Notes under the pieces: generated by a model
Seen by the model: only the letters and a program-made list of their open reading frames with translations
Told to the model about the DNA's origin: nothing
Databases searched by the model: none
Shown: positions 1 through 12,939 of the stretch, in pieces
How positions within the stretch are numbered: position 1 is the first letter of the stretch
How the letters are laid out: each line of letters begins with the position of its first letter
DNA from: Didymodactylos carnosus
Taxonomy: Eukaryota; Rotifera; Eurotatoria; Philodinida; Philodinidae
DNA: 64,000 bases
NCBI GenBank assembly: GCA_905250885.1
Contig: CAJNOQ010000154.1
Location: 1-64,000, forward strand
Direction of reading: 5' to 3'
Program-made: the position numbers and the translations under genes

Positions 1-30
1 ATGTTACAATCATTTAGTTTTACTATACGA

Positions 31-970
31 CTAGGCCTATGACAGTTTGCGGTTTCCGTTTTTTCAACGAAAACTGGTTTTGCAGTTCGCGTTTATTGAA
101 TGAGAACTGCTTTTCAGTTTCTGTTCTTGAACTGGAAACAGTTGAGCAGTTCATGTTTCTAGGAATAAGGAACGGTTTATCAGTTTCAGCTCCTGTAAAC
201 GGGAACTACCGCTCTTTTTGAACTAGGAACTGTCCACTGCTCTTTAGTGATCTGTTAGTTTATTATATATTTCACTTAGCAAACACAACATTTTGAAAGC
301 ATGAGCACTAGAAAGATATATTCTCAAAGAGACTCCTAGGTTATATGCTGCGCTTTCTAATTAAACAGTTCGCTTCCTCATAAGATCTGAATCTATTGCT
401 TAAGTTCATAAACGCATCGTGGAGAACTTTAGCTTCTGGTCTGCTGAAGTGCACGTATTTGCCTTCTACGAGTATAATACTTCTTTTTTGATAAAGACCG
501 GTGTTCAACTATTTTAGTTAATTTTCATGCTATACTTTTCTTTTTCTTGTTTTTTATTAGACCAGTTTCTCATACATCTGTCATAAATATTGGCTTCAAA
601 GGATAGACAATAAGAATGAAAAATAGAGAGTAAACAATATTGCCATGAAAGGTCAATAGACCATCCACGTAATGTCGACGTTCTATAGTTTTGTCCAAAC
701 AGGTATGTGCGTCTATACATATCTTTCGTTTTATAAACTGGAAAGAAAGGAAAACTTCACCACACAATATAAAGATATTAGAAAGTGTTTGCTTCTAGGG
801 TTCATAGATTAGACGAAGAGTCTGTTCCCAATTCAAAAAAGAACTGTAGTTGCCGTTTGCAGAAAGTGAAATTGGTAAACCATTCCACGTTCCTAGAAAC
901 GTGAACTGCAAAACCAGTTCCTGTTATCCAGAAACTACAGTTCAGTCAACTATAAACTGTCACAGGCCTA
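31..970. mobile_element. Foldback DNA element (MITE-like), about 940 bp
   Basis: The two ends are inverted copies of each other over roughly 150-200 bp. The left end reads ctaggcctatgacagttt; the reverse complement of the right end reads taggcctgtgacagttt. The arms are diverged. A perfect 7-bp direct repeat, tatacga, lies at 24-30 and 971-977 and looks like a target-site duplication. The middle (about 240-780) has only short open frames and no recognisable transposase, so this is a non-autonomous copy. A 7-8 bp duplication would suit a hAT-type element, but the family was not identified. Confidence 0.75.
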
Positions 971-977
971 TATACGA

Positions 978-3916
978 TCACGTTTACAATTCATAAAAGT
1001 CAAATCATCAAAAGAAAGATCTATAGTGTTAAGTCAATCATGCACACATACACAATCCTACCTCGAAAAATTTTTTTACGTTTTATAATTTCTCATATTG
1101 ATGTGTCTGATAATTTTGTCAGTTCTTTTTTTTTTTTTTACACAAAAATTTATTACGTTTTCTTGTTGTTGTTTTTTATCTCTTTTACGTAATTCTGAAA
1201 TCAAGTAACAGAAGAGATTTTTCGTTTAGCTTTTGTCTTTTTGTCTCTCTCTCTCTCTCTCTTTTGACACTTCTATAAGATACATATAAGTGAGGCAACA
1301 ATAAATGTTCATCAAACTTTGAGATTATGAGATTGTCTACTACCAGAAGACGAAAAGTTAATGAACATAAAGGTAAATATTACGTGATCTATTAACTAAT
1401 AACGAAATGACGTATTTTTAGGAACGATAAAATAAAATAGATCCTACAAATCAAGGACTGTATTATTTCAAAAAAAAAAAAGAAAAAAAAACTTATTGAA
1501 GAATAGAGAACAAGAAAAATATATTCGATGATCATCAATATATTCTTGATCTATGGAGTAATTATATAAGACATGTAGTGAAGATATGCAAACAACTCGG
1601 ATGAAATGAGACACTTTCATATGTTCACAATTTCTAACCTTGCATTAGTATTTGTTTGATATAAGTGATGAAAGTTTATTTCCGACTGAAAAAAGAAGCA
1701 ATACTGATAAATCATTAAGAAAATTTCATCGGGGAATTTGTAAATTTGTATAAAATTCTTTTACCTGAATAAATTCTCATTTATAATTATTGCATAATCA
1801 CATTTTCATATAAAATATCTCTATCTATCAATGATTCTCGATATCTACATTTTTCAACTGTACTACATTGAATGTAATACGATCATCAATATTAATCGAT
1901 TGTAAAAATATAGAACAGAATAAAAAAATGTTTACTTACTAATGTATTTTTTTCAATTCTCATGATGATGATTTTAACAGAGGCAAACATGAACGAATTC
2001 TAAGACGGAATCAACGAATGTGAAGACGAATTGATGCGTGTAGAATAAGTCAATAAATCTTTAAATAATCTAAAATATATAAATTATTCACCCAAATACG
2101 AGAGTATAATAACTATTGTCTGAGAAACAAAATGATAAATGATTGATGTAATTTTGTGAACAAAAAAAATCTCAATGAATGCTAAAGTAAGTTCAGTTTT
2201 TTTTTTATCTCATTACAAGTTTCTGGATTGATTATATCTTGCTTTTATTCTATAACATAGTCAACAAATATTTTCAATTTTCGAAGAGCAAATTTCAGGG
2301 TAAAAGTGCAATCGTCTAGGGATATTTAACAATTGATATATGTTCATAATGTTCAGTGGCTAAGCTCTACGGCTAAACTATAATACACATAAACATCATG
2401 TTACGTATCACATCTTACAGTGAATAATGATGCAAATATTTAGACAACGATCGAAGGTAAGATATTTGAATGTTCAATCACGGGTTCTTGAATTACACTG
2501 CACTATTTTGACTATAAATTATCATGAAAAATGTAGTTTCACCAAAAATTTATAAGAGAAAAAATATTCAGAAAACGCTAAAAATCCGCTCAGATTAGGA
2601 GAAAGCATTAACTATAATAGTTTAAACTTCTAGTAGTTAACTTGTAGTAGTTAAAAACTATATAGTTTTTGAAGCCCATATCTTTGAATACAAGATTTTA
2701 GAGATAGAACATCGCCATTCAAGTTTCACTCAATAGTTTAGAAGAAATCTTTTTTATAAGACTAGTTACTTCAAACGACAACGTCTAGTGTAATGAATTT
2801 TGGTAACATTGATTTTTTTAATGAAACGTTGTAATTGAGTGCTACAGGATTGACATTTTTGATCCCGATTAGACATGCGCCAGTATTTATCGGTATATTT
2901 TACTCTTTTGCTCAATTAGATTTATCACAAAGTATAGGATATTAAAATTTTCTGACGACTCAGTATTGAAGATATTTTTCGACAGAATGAGACATGGTAG
3001 AACTCTTCATCTCTTTTCTTTTTCCGGCAGTCATTTTTTGGCCAAGAGCCAGAAACTGATATTAACGGATACTGGTATCAGTATCGATTATGGAACGTTT
3101 AATAAACATTTTCATCTAATTACTGCGCCAAGACGTAAAGTACTGTCATATCTGATTTGTAGAGAAATGTTTGCTCTTCAAAACTCAGTGATTAAAAAAA
3201 ATTTCAGAAGATTATTTTTCATTTCGAAAAGCTTTCTTTGGGAGAAACACGGAATTGCGACCAGTATATACCGATGTATGCCTGGTGGTTCCGACATTTG
3301 CTTTTGCACTCTAATGGCAGCTGTCGTTTTCATGTTGTGTATGTCCAATTGTGTGGAGACTCAAAAATAAGAAAGAATCCAGGTGAAAATGACCATTCAA
3401 TATCAACGACAGAACATCAGTGAAAATGTAGCCTGCAGTATTTGTTCACTTTTTGCATTATGGTGATTCGATTATTTATCCTTAGGAGCAGATATGTTTG
3501 TTTTTTCTTCTACTTTTGTAATGAATAAAACTTTATTTTTAAAATACCTGACGAAAAATCAAGTTAAATCCGGGTTTAATTAACAAAATAAAAAGTTCTG
3601 TCTCGACACGATGCATAAACTCTTTTCAATCTCGAAGCAGGTTTTCCACAAAATTTGAGTGTTTCAGACTTTTCTCAGCTGTGCGTCAGTATTCTTTTAA
3701 GATGAAGATCGTCTTCAAAATCAGCGCGTTAAACTGCATCAGTCCCATACATATTTCAACGGATAAATGTTTTTTGAAAAATATGACCACTTGTCCTTCC
3801 TACGATGAATTTTCTAAAAAAAAATTTAATTTCTTCAGTTTTTCCACAAGAATGATGGTATCAGTAGTTTTAATCAATACTAAAGTCAGAAAAAAGGTTG
3901 AATGCGCAAAAATATT
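978..3916. other. Spacer without recognisable gene
   Basis: AT-rich sequence with simple runs (a TC repeat near 1244-1263, poly-A and poly-T tracts). The longest open frame, about 2966-3370 on the plus strand, has no family signature, no flanking splice consensus and an amino-acid make-up typical of random AT-rich translation. No gene is called. Confidence 0.6.
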
Positions 3917-4490
3917 GTACAGCTTGATTCACTTATTTTCAAACAGTTTTTGTCAGTGTTGACTGTATTTTTGCCAAACATAAGACGTTTTTTATTGTTA
4001 TATGGCTGGATAGAGCGTTCATTTCTCTACTGAATTATCTAATTTGAGTCTGGTTTAGCTGAAAGCTTTCACATAAATTCTACATTATGCGAATAGCCCT
4101 AACACCTGTTTTTTCATTTTTGTAACGAAAACTGCCAGGTGAATTAAAATTTAAAAATTTAAATTAAACTTTCTCCTCGAATACACAACGGTTTCATTCA
4201 ATACTTTGTACAAACACGGCTTTGATGAATCTCTTCAATCTGAAACCATTTTCGTATCAATCGGATTTAGTTTCAGCTAAATATTAGCGTGAAAAAGTAT
4301 TTTTTGAAGACTTTTAGAATTTCACTAAATTCTCGGCCAAGGTGAGAAATAAATCAGATACAAAATATACAGTTCAGTAGAGAAATGAATGCTCTATCCA
4401 GCCATATAAAAATAGAAAACTTCTTATGTTGGGCAGAAATACAGTCAATACTGACAAAACTGTTTGAAAATAAGTGAATCAAGCTGTATA
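3917..4490. repeat. Foldback element with ~120-bp arms
   Basis: The left arm (about 3917-4036) is the near reverse complement of the right arm (about 4373-4490). Both contain the block atggctggatagagc and its complement. The ~335 bp between the arms is AT-rich and non-coding. This is the typical structure of a small non-autonomous foldback transposon. No clear target-site duplication was seen. Confidence 0.75.
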
Positions 4491-5084
4491 TTCGTATGAT
4501 AAGCTAGAATTTCTGACTGTCAGTCCTTTGATAGGATTGTCTATCCTATAAAGGTTCTCTTTTTTTCTCTTTCATGAAAATGTTATTGACAACAATAAAC
4601 GTACGACGTATTACAGTAGACAAGTTCTCTGAAAAAACATACCCTTTTAAACTCTGATCTATAACTAATAAATTTGAACTTTTGCAAAACAATTTTCAGA
4701 AGGAAATGCTGTTATGAAACTATAGAATCCGTGACGTACTTTAGTACAGTTATATTTAAAAGAAGACTGTTGAGAATGAACGTATTCATTAAAACAGCCA
4801 GCTTTCACTCTAGTTTTTCCTTGCAAAAAAACTGACTGTGCATCTGTAACCAATACAAAAGGATCCTATATTATTTTAGACACCTTTACTGACTTATAGG
4901 TTAAATTTTTAGTATTATATGCCGAGGAGAGACAACAAAACACTGTTTTCTTTTCAAATTTCATTTTATTTTTTTTAACAACAGCTAAATAAACGTCAAC
5001 AAATAGTGATGATAAAAAATTATGAACGACAAATAGAATAACAGACAAATAAAGTCTGAACAAAATATCAATCACAAAATGTTA

Positions 5085-7002
5085 TTATTGTTGTCTAGCA
5101 TCAACTATAAAATGAGTATTTTTACACGTTAAAATCGTTGTATGAAAATATTCTTGCCAAAATTTTGTTTGGAATGTTGATAAATCTATTGTATCAGGAT
5201 CAATTACGTGCTCAATACAAATTTGAAATTTATTCAGTTTTGTTCGTAGTGAACGAAGAAATAACTCTTCCCATTTATTACCATGTTTAAATTCATCAAA
5301 ATTTCGTGTTATTAATTCAAATATTTTTAATTCTGGACATTTGCCTAAGGTAATTGAAACATAAAAATAAAGTATCTTTCATATAGATCGTTTATTACTA
5401 ATAACTGCCTATTCGATGTATTTGCTCTACAGAAAATTTTGTGAAAAATTGAAAAAAAAATAACTACACTGTATATATCCTCAGTAACATTATTTATGAA
5501 TAAGCCTTGGACTAATCGAGCTTACCCAATAATTGTTCAACATGTTTAAAATGAATATGCTTTGCTTCTAATTTTAAATAGATCAATGATAATAGAAAAT
5601 CACTTGTATAAGAGGGTATTTCTGGCTTATGACACATCTGAATATAAACTGATAAATATCGAACCGTTGGCAGACGACTCATTAAAGTAAAAAGATTGTC
5701 GATTGTCCATAAATGAACATTCATGTGAGTTAATGTAGTACAAATTGGGATTGCGTTGACGTTGAACGGTTGAATAAATTTTAATGATAAGTGCCTAATA
5801 ATACAGAGAAATTTTACATTTTTTTGTCATAAAATAAGAATAAACTGTTGTACGTTGAAACTTAAGGATACCATTCTACCCTCTTTTTCACCTTATTGGT
5901 AAAGGTTCGATTAAGCCCGATTGATGTAAAAATTCTCGGCTCACTCTGATAAAGTTTCGATAAAGTCGTACGATTCACCAATTGGAACTATTAGCGCTTT
6001 GAACATATTACAGATAATGTGAGATAAGACATAGGACACCTTTTTCAGGGCATGTGCAACAAATGCTCGTGTCACCAGAATAGAACGATCAGATAGTTTG
6101 AAGCCACTGAAAAGGAACGAAAAACTTACGAAACTAAAAATCTTAAGTTTCTTTTTTAGACTTTCCAGTAAAAACTTAAAAATCTCATACATAACTTTTA
6201 CAAAAAAGATCGTGAAACAGTTAAAATGATCTTGTTTTGTAGGCCAGATTTTCCTCTGCTTCAATTACTATATACAGTTGACAATCAAAGACGTTTTCAA
6301 AACAGAGAGGGAAAGGTTACTTTTAACAAAAATTTCTTGAACAAAAACGTAGATTACTACAGTACCTTAATGAAGTCAAATTGGTAAATATATGTTTGAT
6401 AATTTGATCAGGATTTATATGTCCTATCATCCAATTAAAATCTACCGATAAATGAGATAAATGTTTTAAATTTGATAATTTGAAAATAGTCTGCTTTAAA
6501 TCCGCTATTTTTATGTTACGTAATGTTAATGACTGTAATGATGTCAATTGTACAAGAGAATAATTGTCGAAAAATAATTTTTGATTTTCTTGAGAACAAC
6601 ATAAAAATTTAAATATTTGTTGATATAAATGTTGATTTATTTGTAAATTTAAATTATGAAATGATTTGAACAGAGTATACGAATCCAAATAATCAAATAA
6701 ACATGAAAATAATTTACAAGTCAACTCTTCTAAACGTGTTACCTAAGAATAATTATACAAAATAATATTAGTGAATGGTAACACTATTAGAGATTTATTT
6801 ACAGTGTGAGGAATATTTGCTGATGTGAGCGGAAGTGGTAATGATTGATTTACAACATTTTCAGCTAATTTGAAGCGTTTACTCAAACTAAAATACACAA
6901 TTAAGAAATTTTTCTTTACTCAATAAATGTACATCATCAAGTGAAAACTTACCTATCGACTTCATTGTCTTCACAGCTATTCTGTCTTTTTGTAAGTGGC
7001 AT
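5085..7002 (-). CDS. F-box protein, bdelloid-type (paralogue A)
   Basis: Probable substrate-recognition subunit of an SCF-type ubiquitin ligase, by family analogy. Five exons on the minus strand: 6953-7002, 6803-6887, 6366-6742, 5526-5794 and 5085-5344. All junctions have GT/AG ends and matching phases, giving 346 aa. The start is the ATG at 7002. The F-box-like stretch is at about residues 46-88 (LEELTCKLFSCLFDYLD), followed by a leucine-rich region with regularly spaced LxxLxxL segments. The C-terminal third matches paralogue B (both share LFLRSL and ILTC blocks), which supports the model. Unlike B, the last two coding blocks are split by a 181-bp intron. The 5' region and exons 1-2 have been copied to 10.1-10.6 kb. 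The substrate is unknown. F-box assignment rests on the motif and on similarity to the large F-box families of bdelloids. Confidence 0.8.
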
Positions 7003-7496
7003 CTCAAATGTAATAATACATTGTTTTAGAATAGAAAGAGTCTACAACGTAAAAAAATAAACTGAGATCTGGATGTAAAATATAGTAAAATAGATAACAA
7101 ACACTAGTTTAGTGCTTTAGATGACATATTCATTTAATTTCTATGGCATTGTGCAATAAATCACTTTATATATAAATAAGCTCTATGCAAGTATCGAATA
7201 TTCATAGACTCTGTTCCATTAGGAATGATAACATCAACATAAAATTAACTTCAAAAATAAAAGTTACATAGCAACAAGAATAGACACGAAATCATATCAC
7301 ATGAGAGTCAAAAATATTTTTAATGCATACAAAAACAATTTCGATGCATTTCAGAACAGAAGTTTATTATTAGTTTTATTACTACTGTATTCTTGAATAG
7401 TCACTAGAAGATAAGAAAAAACCACTGTTGGATATCTTGTATAAAAAGCAATTATATATATGTATATATATCTGAGAAAAAAAAGCGTGTTACTCG
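7003..7496. promoter_or_regulatory. 5' flank of F-box gene A / 3' flank of gene B
   Basis: About 490 bp between the stop of gene B and the start of gene A. It must hold the promoter of A, but no core motif is certain. The part 7003-7272 is almost identical to 10319-10590, so the putative promoter was duplicated along with exons 1-2. A (TA)n-rich stretch lies near 7452-7472. Confidence 0.5.
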
Positions 7497-9937
7497 TCAC
7501 TGTTTGATGGCATAGAACTTGAATTGATCATTCTCACAGGTCAAAATGCGTATATTATAAACTGTATACCAATATTGTGTTTGAAATGTTCTTAAATCTT
7601 TCATTGTTTCCGAATCTACACGATCAATAATCAACTGAAATTTATCTAATGGTGTATGCAATGATCGAAGAAATAATGCTTCCCATTCAAGTCCATTTCC
7701 AAATTCTTCACAATTTCGTGTTATAAATTGAAATGTTTTTAATCGAATACTTTTCTTTAATAATTTTTCTATATATCGAAAAAGACCGTATTTTGCTTCT
7801 AATTTCAGATGAATCAACGATGAATGAATATCATTATCTAGTATAAAGGAATGAGACGGTACTAAATCAAATACTTGAATATAAACTGTTAAACAGCGAA
7901 TAGATGGAAGACGTTTTAATAAAATAAACACATCATCAAATGTCCATAAATAAATAGTTAAAGTGTCTAATGTAGAACACACTGGAAGACAACTGATATC
8001 GAATTTTTGAACAAATTTGAGAGCTACTTTTCTAAAATAGAAATAAATCAGAGTCAGCTTTATATATTCATCAAAGATACAAATAGAGCTGTATCCAATA
8101 ATTGATGACAGTCAGGATTAAATTTTTTACGCCTTTTATAGCGAAGTGATGTGGTATTTATCTAAATGCAGGATGCTAGTTTGATTCCTAATGTAGTGGT
8201 TTTAAAAAAATATCTTTCATAGCTCTCAAAGCAGAAAGAAATCAACTTAGATTTATCCTACACTGTGAGAATCTAATGGATGTTGTGCGGGGGGGGGGAG
8301 AGGTTCGGTTTGGACTCTTCAAATGTTTAGAACTGTGAAAGCAGGAAAATGATGCACAGTGGGTATTAGGTAGGCGAACATGTGATCTTTTTCATCAAAA
8401 ACGCCTCTTTTTGCTCAAGAATGATTCTGTATCACTCGGAGAATTACTCTAAAAAATAAAAGAGTTTTGAAAAGAAATTTTTCGACCAAAAATCCCTCTG
8501 AGAAACCTTCACTCAATTTTTTTTGTAAAAGCTCTTTTGTTTACAAAAGTTTTGTGTTATACAACATTCGATGTAGTTTCACGCGACAATTCCAAATATC
8601 GCCTTACGCTTTATTCAAAGTGTCCTGGTCTGAGAAAAATGGATTTTATCTGAAAAATCAAGGTTTTAATTTGTGGTATCTGTATAGATGTAGTATATAT
8701 AGACAAACATTTTGTCACAATTTGAGCATCTCTGAAACTTTAGAACTTCAGTACACTGACCACAATTCTAAGGAAAATCATCTAGCGTGAAAAACAAGTT
8801 TATTTCTTACAAAGCAAAGGTCAAAAGGTCGAAAAACCTTTTTCACTGTTGTATAGCTAAACGAGTCTAAATTCATAATGTGTATCTCTTTTACTTTTAA
8901 AATTCGAATCATACTTTAACTAGCTTAAAAGTACAGGAAAGTACTTCAGTACAAACTACAAGTACTCTTGTTGCAAGTGCAAGTATCAAGTCTCTGATAC
9001 CTAGAACGCTATTTGTTCACCTAATGATGATTCACGAGTAGGACATCAAATATTTTTAGTCATTTTCACATGCTCGAATGTTTTGATTGTAAAATCAAGG
9101 AAGATCCAAGCCTACTGACCCAAGTTTACTGGCTCCGTCATCTATACATCTAGTTTTAGCTCGTGTAGATATACTTATTTCATTGTCAGCTTCTTTTCTC
9201 TAACTGCTTTATTCATATTCTGGAATTACCTTAGTCGTTCATTTTTAAATATAATTTTGATTATATCTTCACAATTTTCGTCATCTCCAATAATCCAACC
9301 AAAGTCGATTGATAAATATGATAATTGTTTTAATTCTGATAGTTTATAAATTGTTTTCTGTATGTAAGATGATTGTAATCCTGATAATGTTAATGAACGT
9401 AGAGATGATGAAAATTGTTCAATTAAAGAACAGTCTGGAGAATATTCACCATAAAATATTAATTTCAATGATGCTAACTGATATGTAATACAATCTAGAT
9501 GTTTCAAACATATTTCTGATGTTTTATATAAATCAGGTAAACAGAGATAAAATTGTTTGCGACAGATAATTTGATTTATTCGTTCATTTAAATTATAAAA
9601 CGATTGAAATAAAATATAACAATCAAGATAATCAAATAAACATAAAAATAATTCACAAGATAAATCTTCCAGACATGTAATCATCTAAGATTAAATACGT
9701 GTGAATATAACATTTTCAACTAGTTGTTTTAGTAACGATACTATCTCGTTTTATTTACCGTTGATGATGGTGATAGTGGATTGATCGATGATAATTCATT
9801 TGGACCATCATCATCAATTTTCAAATGTTTATTTGAACTAAAAGTATAATGAAAACGTAAACATGTTTAATTTCAAAAATAAGAAGCGTAAAGTACCTAT
9901 GTGATTCTATATGATCTTCAATTTTTTTACGTAACAT
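7497..9937 (-). CDS. F-box protein, bdelloid-type (paralogue B)
   Basis: Close relative of the gene at 5085-7002 and lying head-to-tail with it. Four exons on the minus strand: 9897-9937, 9759-9837, 9230-9684 and 7497-8031, giving 369 aa. Splice phases are the same as in A at every shared junction. The F-box-like segment starts at about residue 43 (LEDLSCELFLCLFDYLD), and leucine-rich repeats follow. The terminal coding block is one uninterrupted exon of 535 bp, whereas A has an intron there. The third intron is long (8032-9229, 1,198 bp) and contains no recognised gene. Just upstream sits a copy of A's promoter and first two exons, whose splice phases would allow joining to exon 2 or exon 3 of this gene. 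Function is inferred from the family only. Confidence 0.8.
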
Positions 9938-10045
9938 ATTAATCAAGAATTTTATACGTTTTCAGAACATGTAGTCTATGAAACGCACAGAAAGGAATTT
10001 TTGGTCCTAAAGATTTATGATTACTATGATATGATAGATTTTTTA

Positions 10046-10633
10046 CATTTAGTGTTGCAATGATAAAATATGAATACCTCGACAACATTAGGATTAACTC
10101 TATTAAAGATTTATTTACAGTGTGAGGAATATTTGCTGATGTGAGCGGAAGTGGTAATGATTGATTTACAACATTTTCAGCTAATTTGAAGCGTTTACTC
10201 AAACTAAAATACACAATTAAGAAATTTTTCTTTACTCAATAAATGTACATCATCAAGTGAAAACTTACCTATCGACTTCATTGTCTTCACAGCTATTCTG
10301 TCTTTTTGTAAGTGGCATCTCAAATGTAATAATACATTGTTTTAGAATAGAAAGAGTCTACAACGTAAAAAAATAAACTGAGATCTGGATGTAAAATATA
10401 GTAAAATAGATAACAAACACTAGTTTAGTGCTTTAGATGACATATTCATTTAATTTCTATGGCATTGTGCAATAAATCACTTTATATATAAATAAGCTCT
10501 ATGCAAGTATCGAATATTCATAGACTCTGTTCCATTAGGAATGATAACATCAACATAAAATTAACTCCAAAAATAAAAGTTACATAGCATTTAGTGTTGC
10601 AATGATAAAATATGAATACCTCGACGACATTAG
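10046..10633. repeat. 46-bp direct repeats flanking a gene-fragment insertion
   Basis: The sequence at 10046-10091 is repeated at 10588-10633 with one mismatch. Both copies start catttagtgttgcaatgat and end in acattag. Between them lies the copied segment of F-box gene A. The repeat is absent from the donor locus near 6.8-7.3 kb, so it belongs to the target site. It looks like a long target duplication made when the ~490-bp patch was inserted. Confidence 0.85.
10098..10590 (-). pseudogene. Copied promoter and first two exons of F-box gene A
   Basis: Near-identical to 6783-7272; only a few differences were seen by eye over ~490 bp. It contains intact copies of exon 1 (10269-10318, ATG at 10318) and exon 2 (10119-10203), each with its splice sites, plus ~270 bp of upstream sequence. 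No F-box exon of its own follows. It lies directly upstream of gene B in the same orientation. Exon 1 ends in the phase that B's exon 2 needs, and exon 2 ends on a whole codon as B's exon 3 needs. It may therefore be a dead fragment or an alternative promoter and N-terminus for gene B. The near identity points to a recent event or gene conversion. Confidence 0.8.
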
Positions 10634-10811
10634 CACGCCTTGCTTATTTTACATGGTACTAGTACTTTGATGACAGAGTAGTCCAGTAACAGTATAAAAC
10701 TAGCAGTGCCAATCTGGATTTATTGATAGTATGAAAAATGAATTGAAAAGAATTCTTTAATCGTAAACTAAAAATCTATCTGTGAACTTAAATTTTCTTC
10801 TTCGTTTTGTT

Positions 10812-11095
10812 GTATAGAAAATTGTCTGATAGAGATAAAAATTTTTGTTCTTAGAAAAAGATTCTCGTCAAGGAAGAATATGTGCTGCTTTCTCCATCAT
10901 CTGTCTGTTCTGTCCCAGAATTCGAAGACTATTGTAGGTTGTGGTGTTTTGGTTTTATTTTAGAGTTTCAAATTTCTTCTTACTCTTACATGTTGCGTAG
11001 TACTAATCTTTTGATAGAAAAGTAGAAAAAAAAGACATCAATAAATAATTTCAGAGACAAGACAAAGAAATATACAACAACAAAAACATTGCGTG
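10812..11095. repeat. Long direct repeat, left copy
   Basis: About 285 bp that recur in the same orientation at 16184-16470 at roughly 90% identity, e.g. the block gaatatgtgctgctttctcc. No family signature was found in either strand. The two copies bracket the nested-element pile at 11.1-16.2 kb. Confidence 0.8.
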
Positions 11096-11790
11096 TTTTT
11101 ACAGAAAAAAGAGAGAATGCTGTTATACATGACTGAAAAAATTATAAAAAAAACACTACGAAAAAAGATAACGAGAAAAAATTCAGCGATTCAGCCGGAC
11201 CACTTGTTTCCCAAATAGCCTGATCCAGCATTCAATCAGAACTGGACAAACCTAAACACAGAAAGCGTATTTAAAAGCATTACTTTGCATTTTAATTTCC
11301 ACTTTACAAAGACGTCCCTAGTGAAAGTACTCATACTATGAGTACGACTTTACTTATAATGCGTCCATGAGTACTCATATGAGTTCTACTAACAAATTTT
11401 GAGTATTTTTACTCAGTAAGTACTCAGAAAATATTCATTCGCCAAAATATTCATTCATCATTGTTTTGCAAAAATGAAACTGTATAAAGAACGTAGAATT
11501 TAGTAAAGAAACATATTTTTCTCGCTGGTCTTTCTGTATACAGCACTGAAATGAAAGGAAAAACTCTTAGTCTTTATACGGCTCACTCCACGGTCTAATC
11601 AAATTAAATTTCGAAGGAAATATCAATTGTAGAAAAAATTCCTCAAGCTGACTCAATTTTCATAAGTATGAGTGAAAAAGTGACTACACACAACCACAAC
11701 CATGCATAATGGTTCAAGAAGGCTAAGCAACTGTGGAAGTTGTTACAATACCTTTTAGTGTAGGGACTTTAAACGTCCTTTTTGATTGAG
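11096..11790. other. Spacer without recognisable gene
   Basis: AT-rich sequence. Near 11320-11430 there is a short patch of repeated agtactca-type words in both orientations, which may be a degraded small hairpin element. Nothing coding was recognised. Confidence 0.5.
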
Positions 11791-11958
11791 AAAACTTACT
11801 TGTAATGAGCCCTATTCACATCCTGATAAGGACGCTGTACGTTAGCCGTCAAATGGCTTGAAAGCTGGCCGTATTGTATAGACAGAAGGAAAGCAAATAG
11901 TACTGCGATGTGGCGAACTGCTCAGGATGTGAATATGGCTCATTAATAGTAAAGTTTT
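11791..11958. mobile_element. Small MITE, family M, complete copy (168 bp)
   Basis: Inverted terminal repeats of about 37 bp, running from aaaacttacttgtaatgag at the left to the complementary aatatggctcattaatag at the right. A second copy of the same family, split by insertions, lies at 12205-13178. It is too short to encode anything. No clear target duplication was seen. Confidence 0.8.
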
Positions 11959-12294
11959 CATCAGGCGTGTACACCCAGTGAAGGTGTATTTTAGCAGCCA
12001 AAACGCAACTCTTGCAGTGAAAAGAGAATAGTACTCACATGGACGTACGGCGAAAAAGTTAAAAATCATATTATAATATTTTCTTATGGTTCACACATTC
12101 CCATTTTGGTATCTTGCTAATGATCCCCTCCTTTCCCCGGCGATATATGGCACATCTAAACAGATTAAAAGACTCATTCATTTTTATTTTTTTGTTACAT
12201 TACAAAATAACTTACTTGTAATGAGTCATATTCACATCCTGATGAGGACGCTGTATGTTGGCCGTCAAATGGCTTGAAAGCTGACCGTACTATT

Positions 12295-12555
12295 TTAAGT
12301 GCTACAAATCTCAGATTGGTCTGAAACGTAGGCAATACTTTTTTCTAGGGTATAACAGAACTCGATTTTCGATCTTCGTTTTTGCCTCTGAGGAAAATAC
12401 AAGGTTTCCGAAAACTTAACGAATTTTTCTTCATTTCTCTGAAACTTTTTATTTTCCTCAGAGGCAAAAACGAAGATCGAAAATCGGGCTCTGTTATGCT
12501 CTAGAAAAAAGTGTTGGCTACATTTCAAGAACAACCTGAAATTTGCAGCACTTAA
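12295..12555. mobile_element. Hairpin element nested in MITE M
   Basis: 261 bp with ~110-bp inverted arms, from ttaagtgctacaaat to atttgcagcacttaa. The arms share blocks such as ttttcgatcttcgtttttgc. Its left end lies at the break point of the older M copy, so it is younger than its host. Confidence 0.8.
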
Positions 12556-12827
12556 ATTAGCGGAGAAATCTTAGAATTACACAAGGCAAAAGTCAATGTA
12601 GAGGAATGAAAGAAAAGCAGAGTTTTAGGTGCTCTTAGAGAAATGCTTATGACGTTTGATGGGGATATCATACAGAGCTCAACAACGTCTCATTTTGAAG
12701 AAAACACTTTTCTCTATAGTGTTTAAAAAGATTTTGGCTAATCAGCACACTGTGGACGCCTACCCAGGTTTAGGTCCATGATTACGACCGTCCTATACGG
12801 TCGTATATACTATTGTATTTCGTTGAA

Positions 12828-12939
12828 TTTTGACGTAAACCCGACCAACCTATTACGTCAGCCGTTACGACCGTCATATTTCAACGTAAACGACGTCGTT
12901 TACGATGGACGTAATACGTTGGCTGGGTTTACGTCAAAA
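12828..12939. repeat. Hairpin with 32-bp arms
   Basis: Arms at 12828-12859 and 12908-12939 are inverted copies built around tttacgtcaaaa. The loop contains further short palindromes (aacgtaaacgacgtcgttta). It lies in the insert that splits the second M copy. Confidence 0.75.

Noticed and set aside
2966-3370. 134-codon open frame on the plus strand
   Set aside because: No family motif, no splice context, and composition like translated AT-rich spacer.
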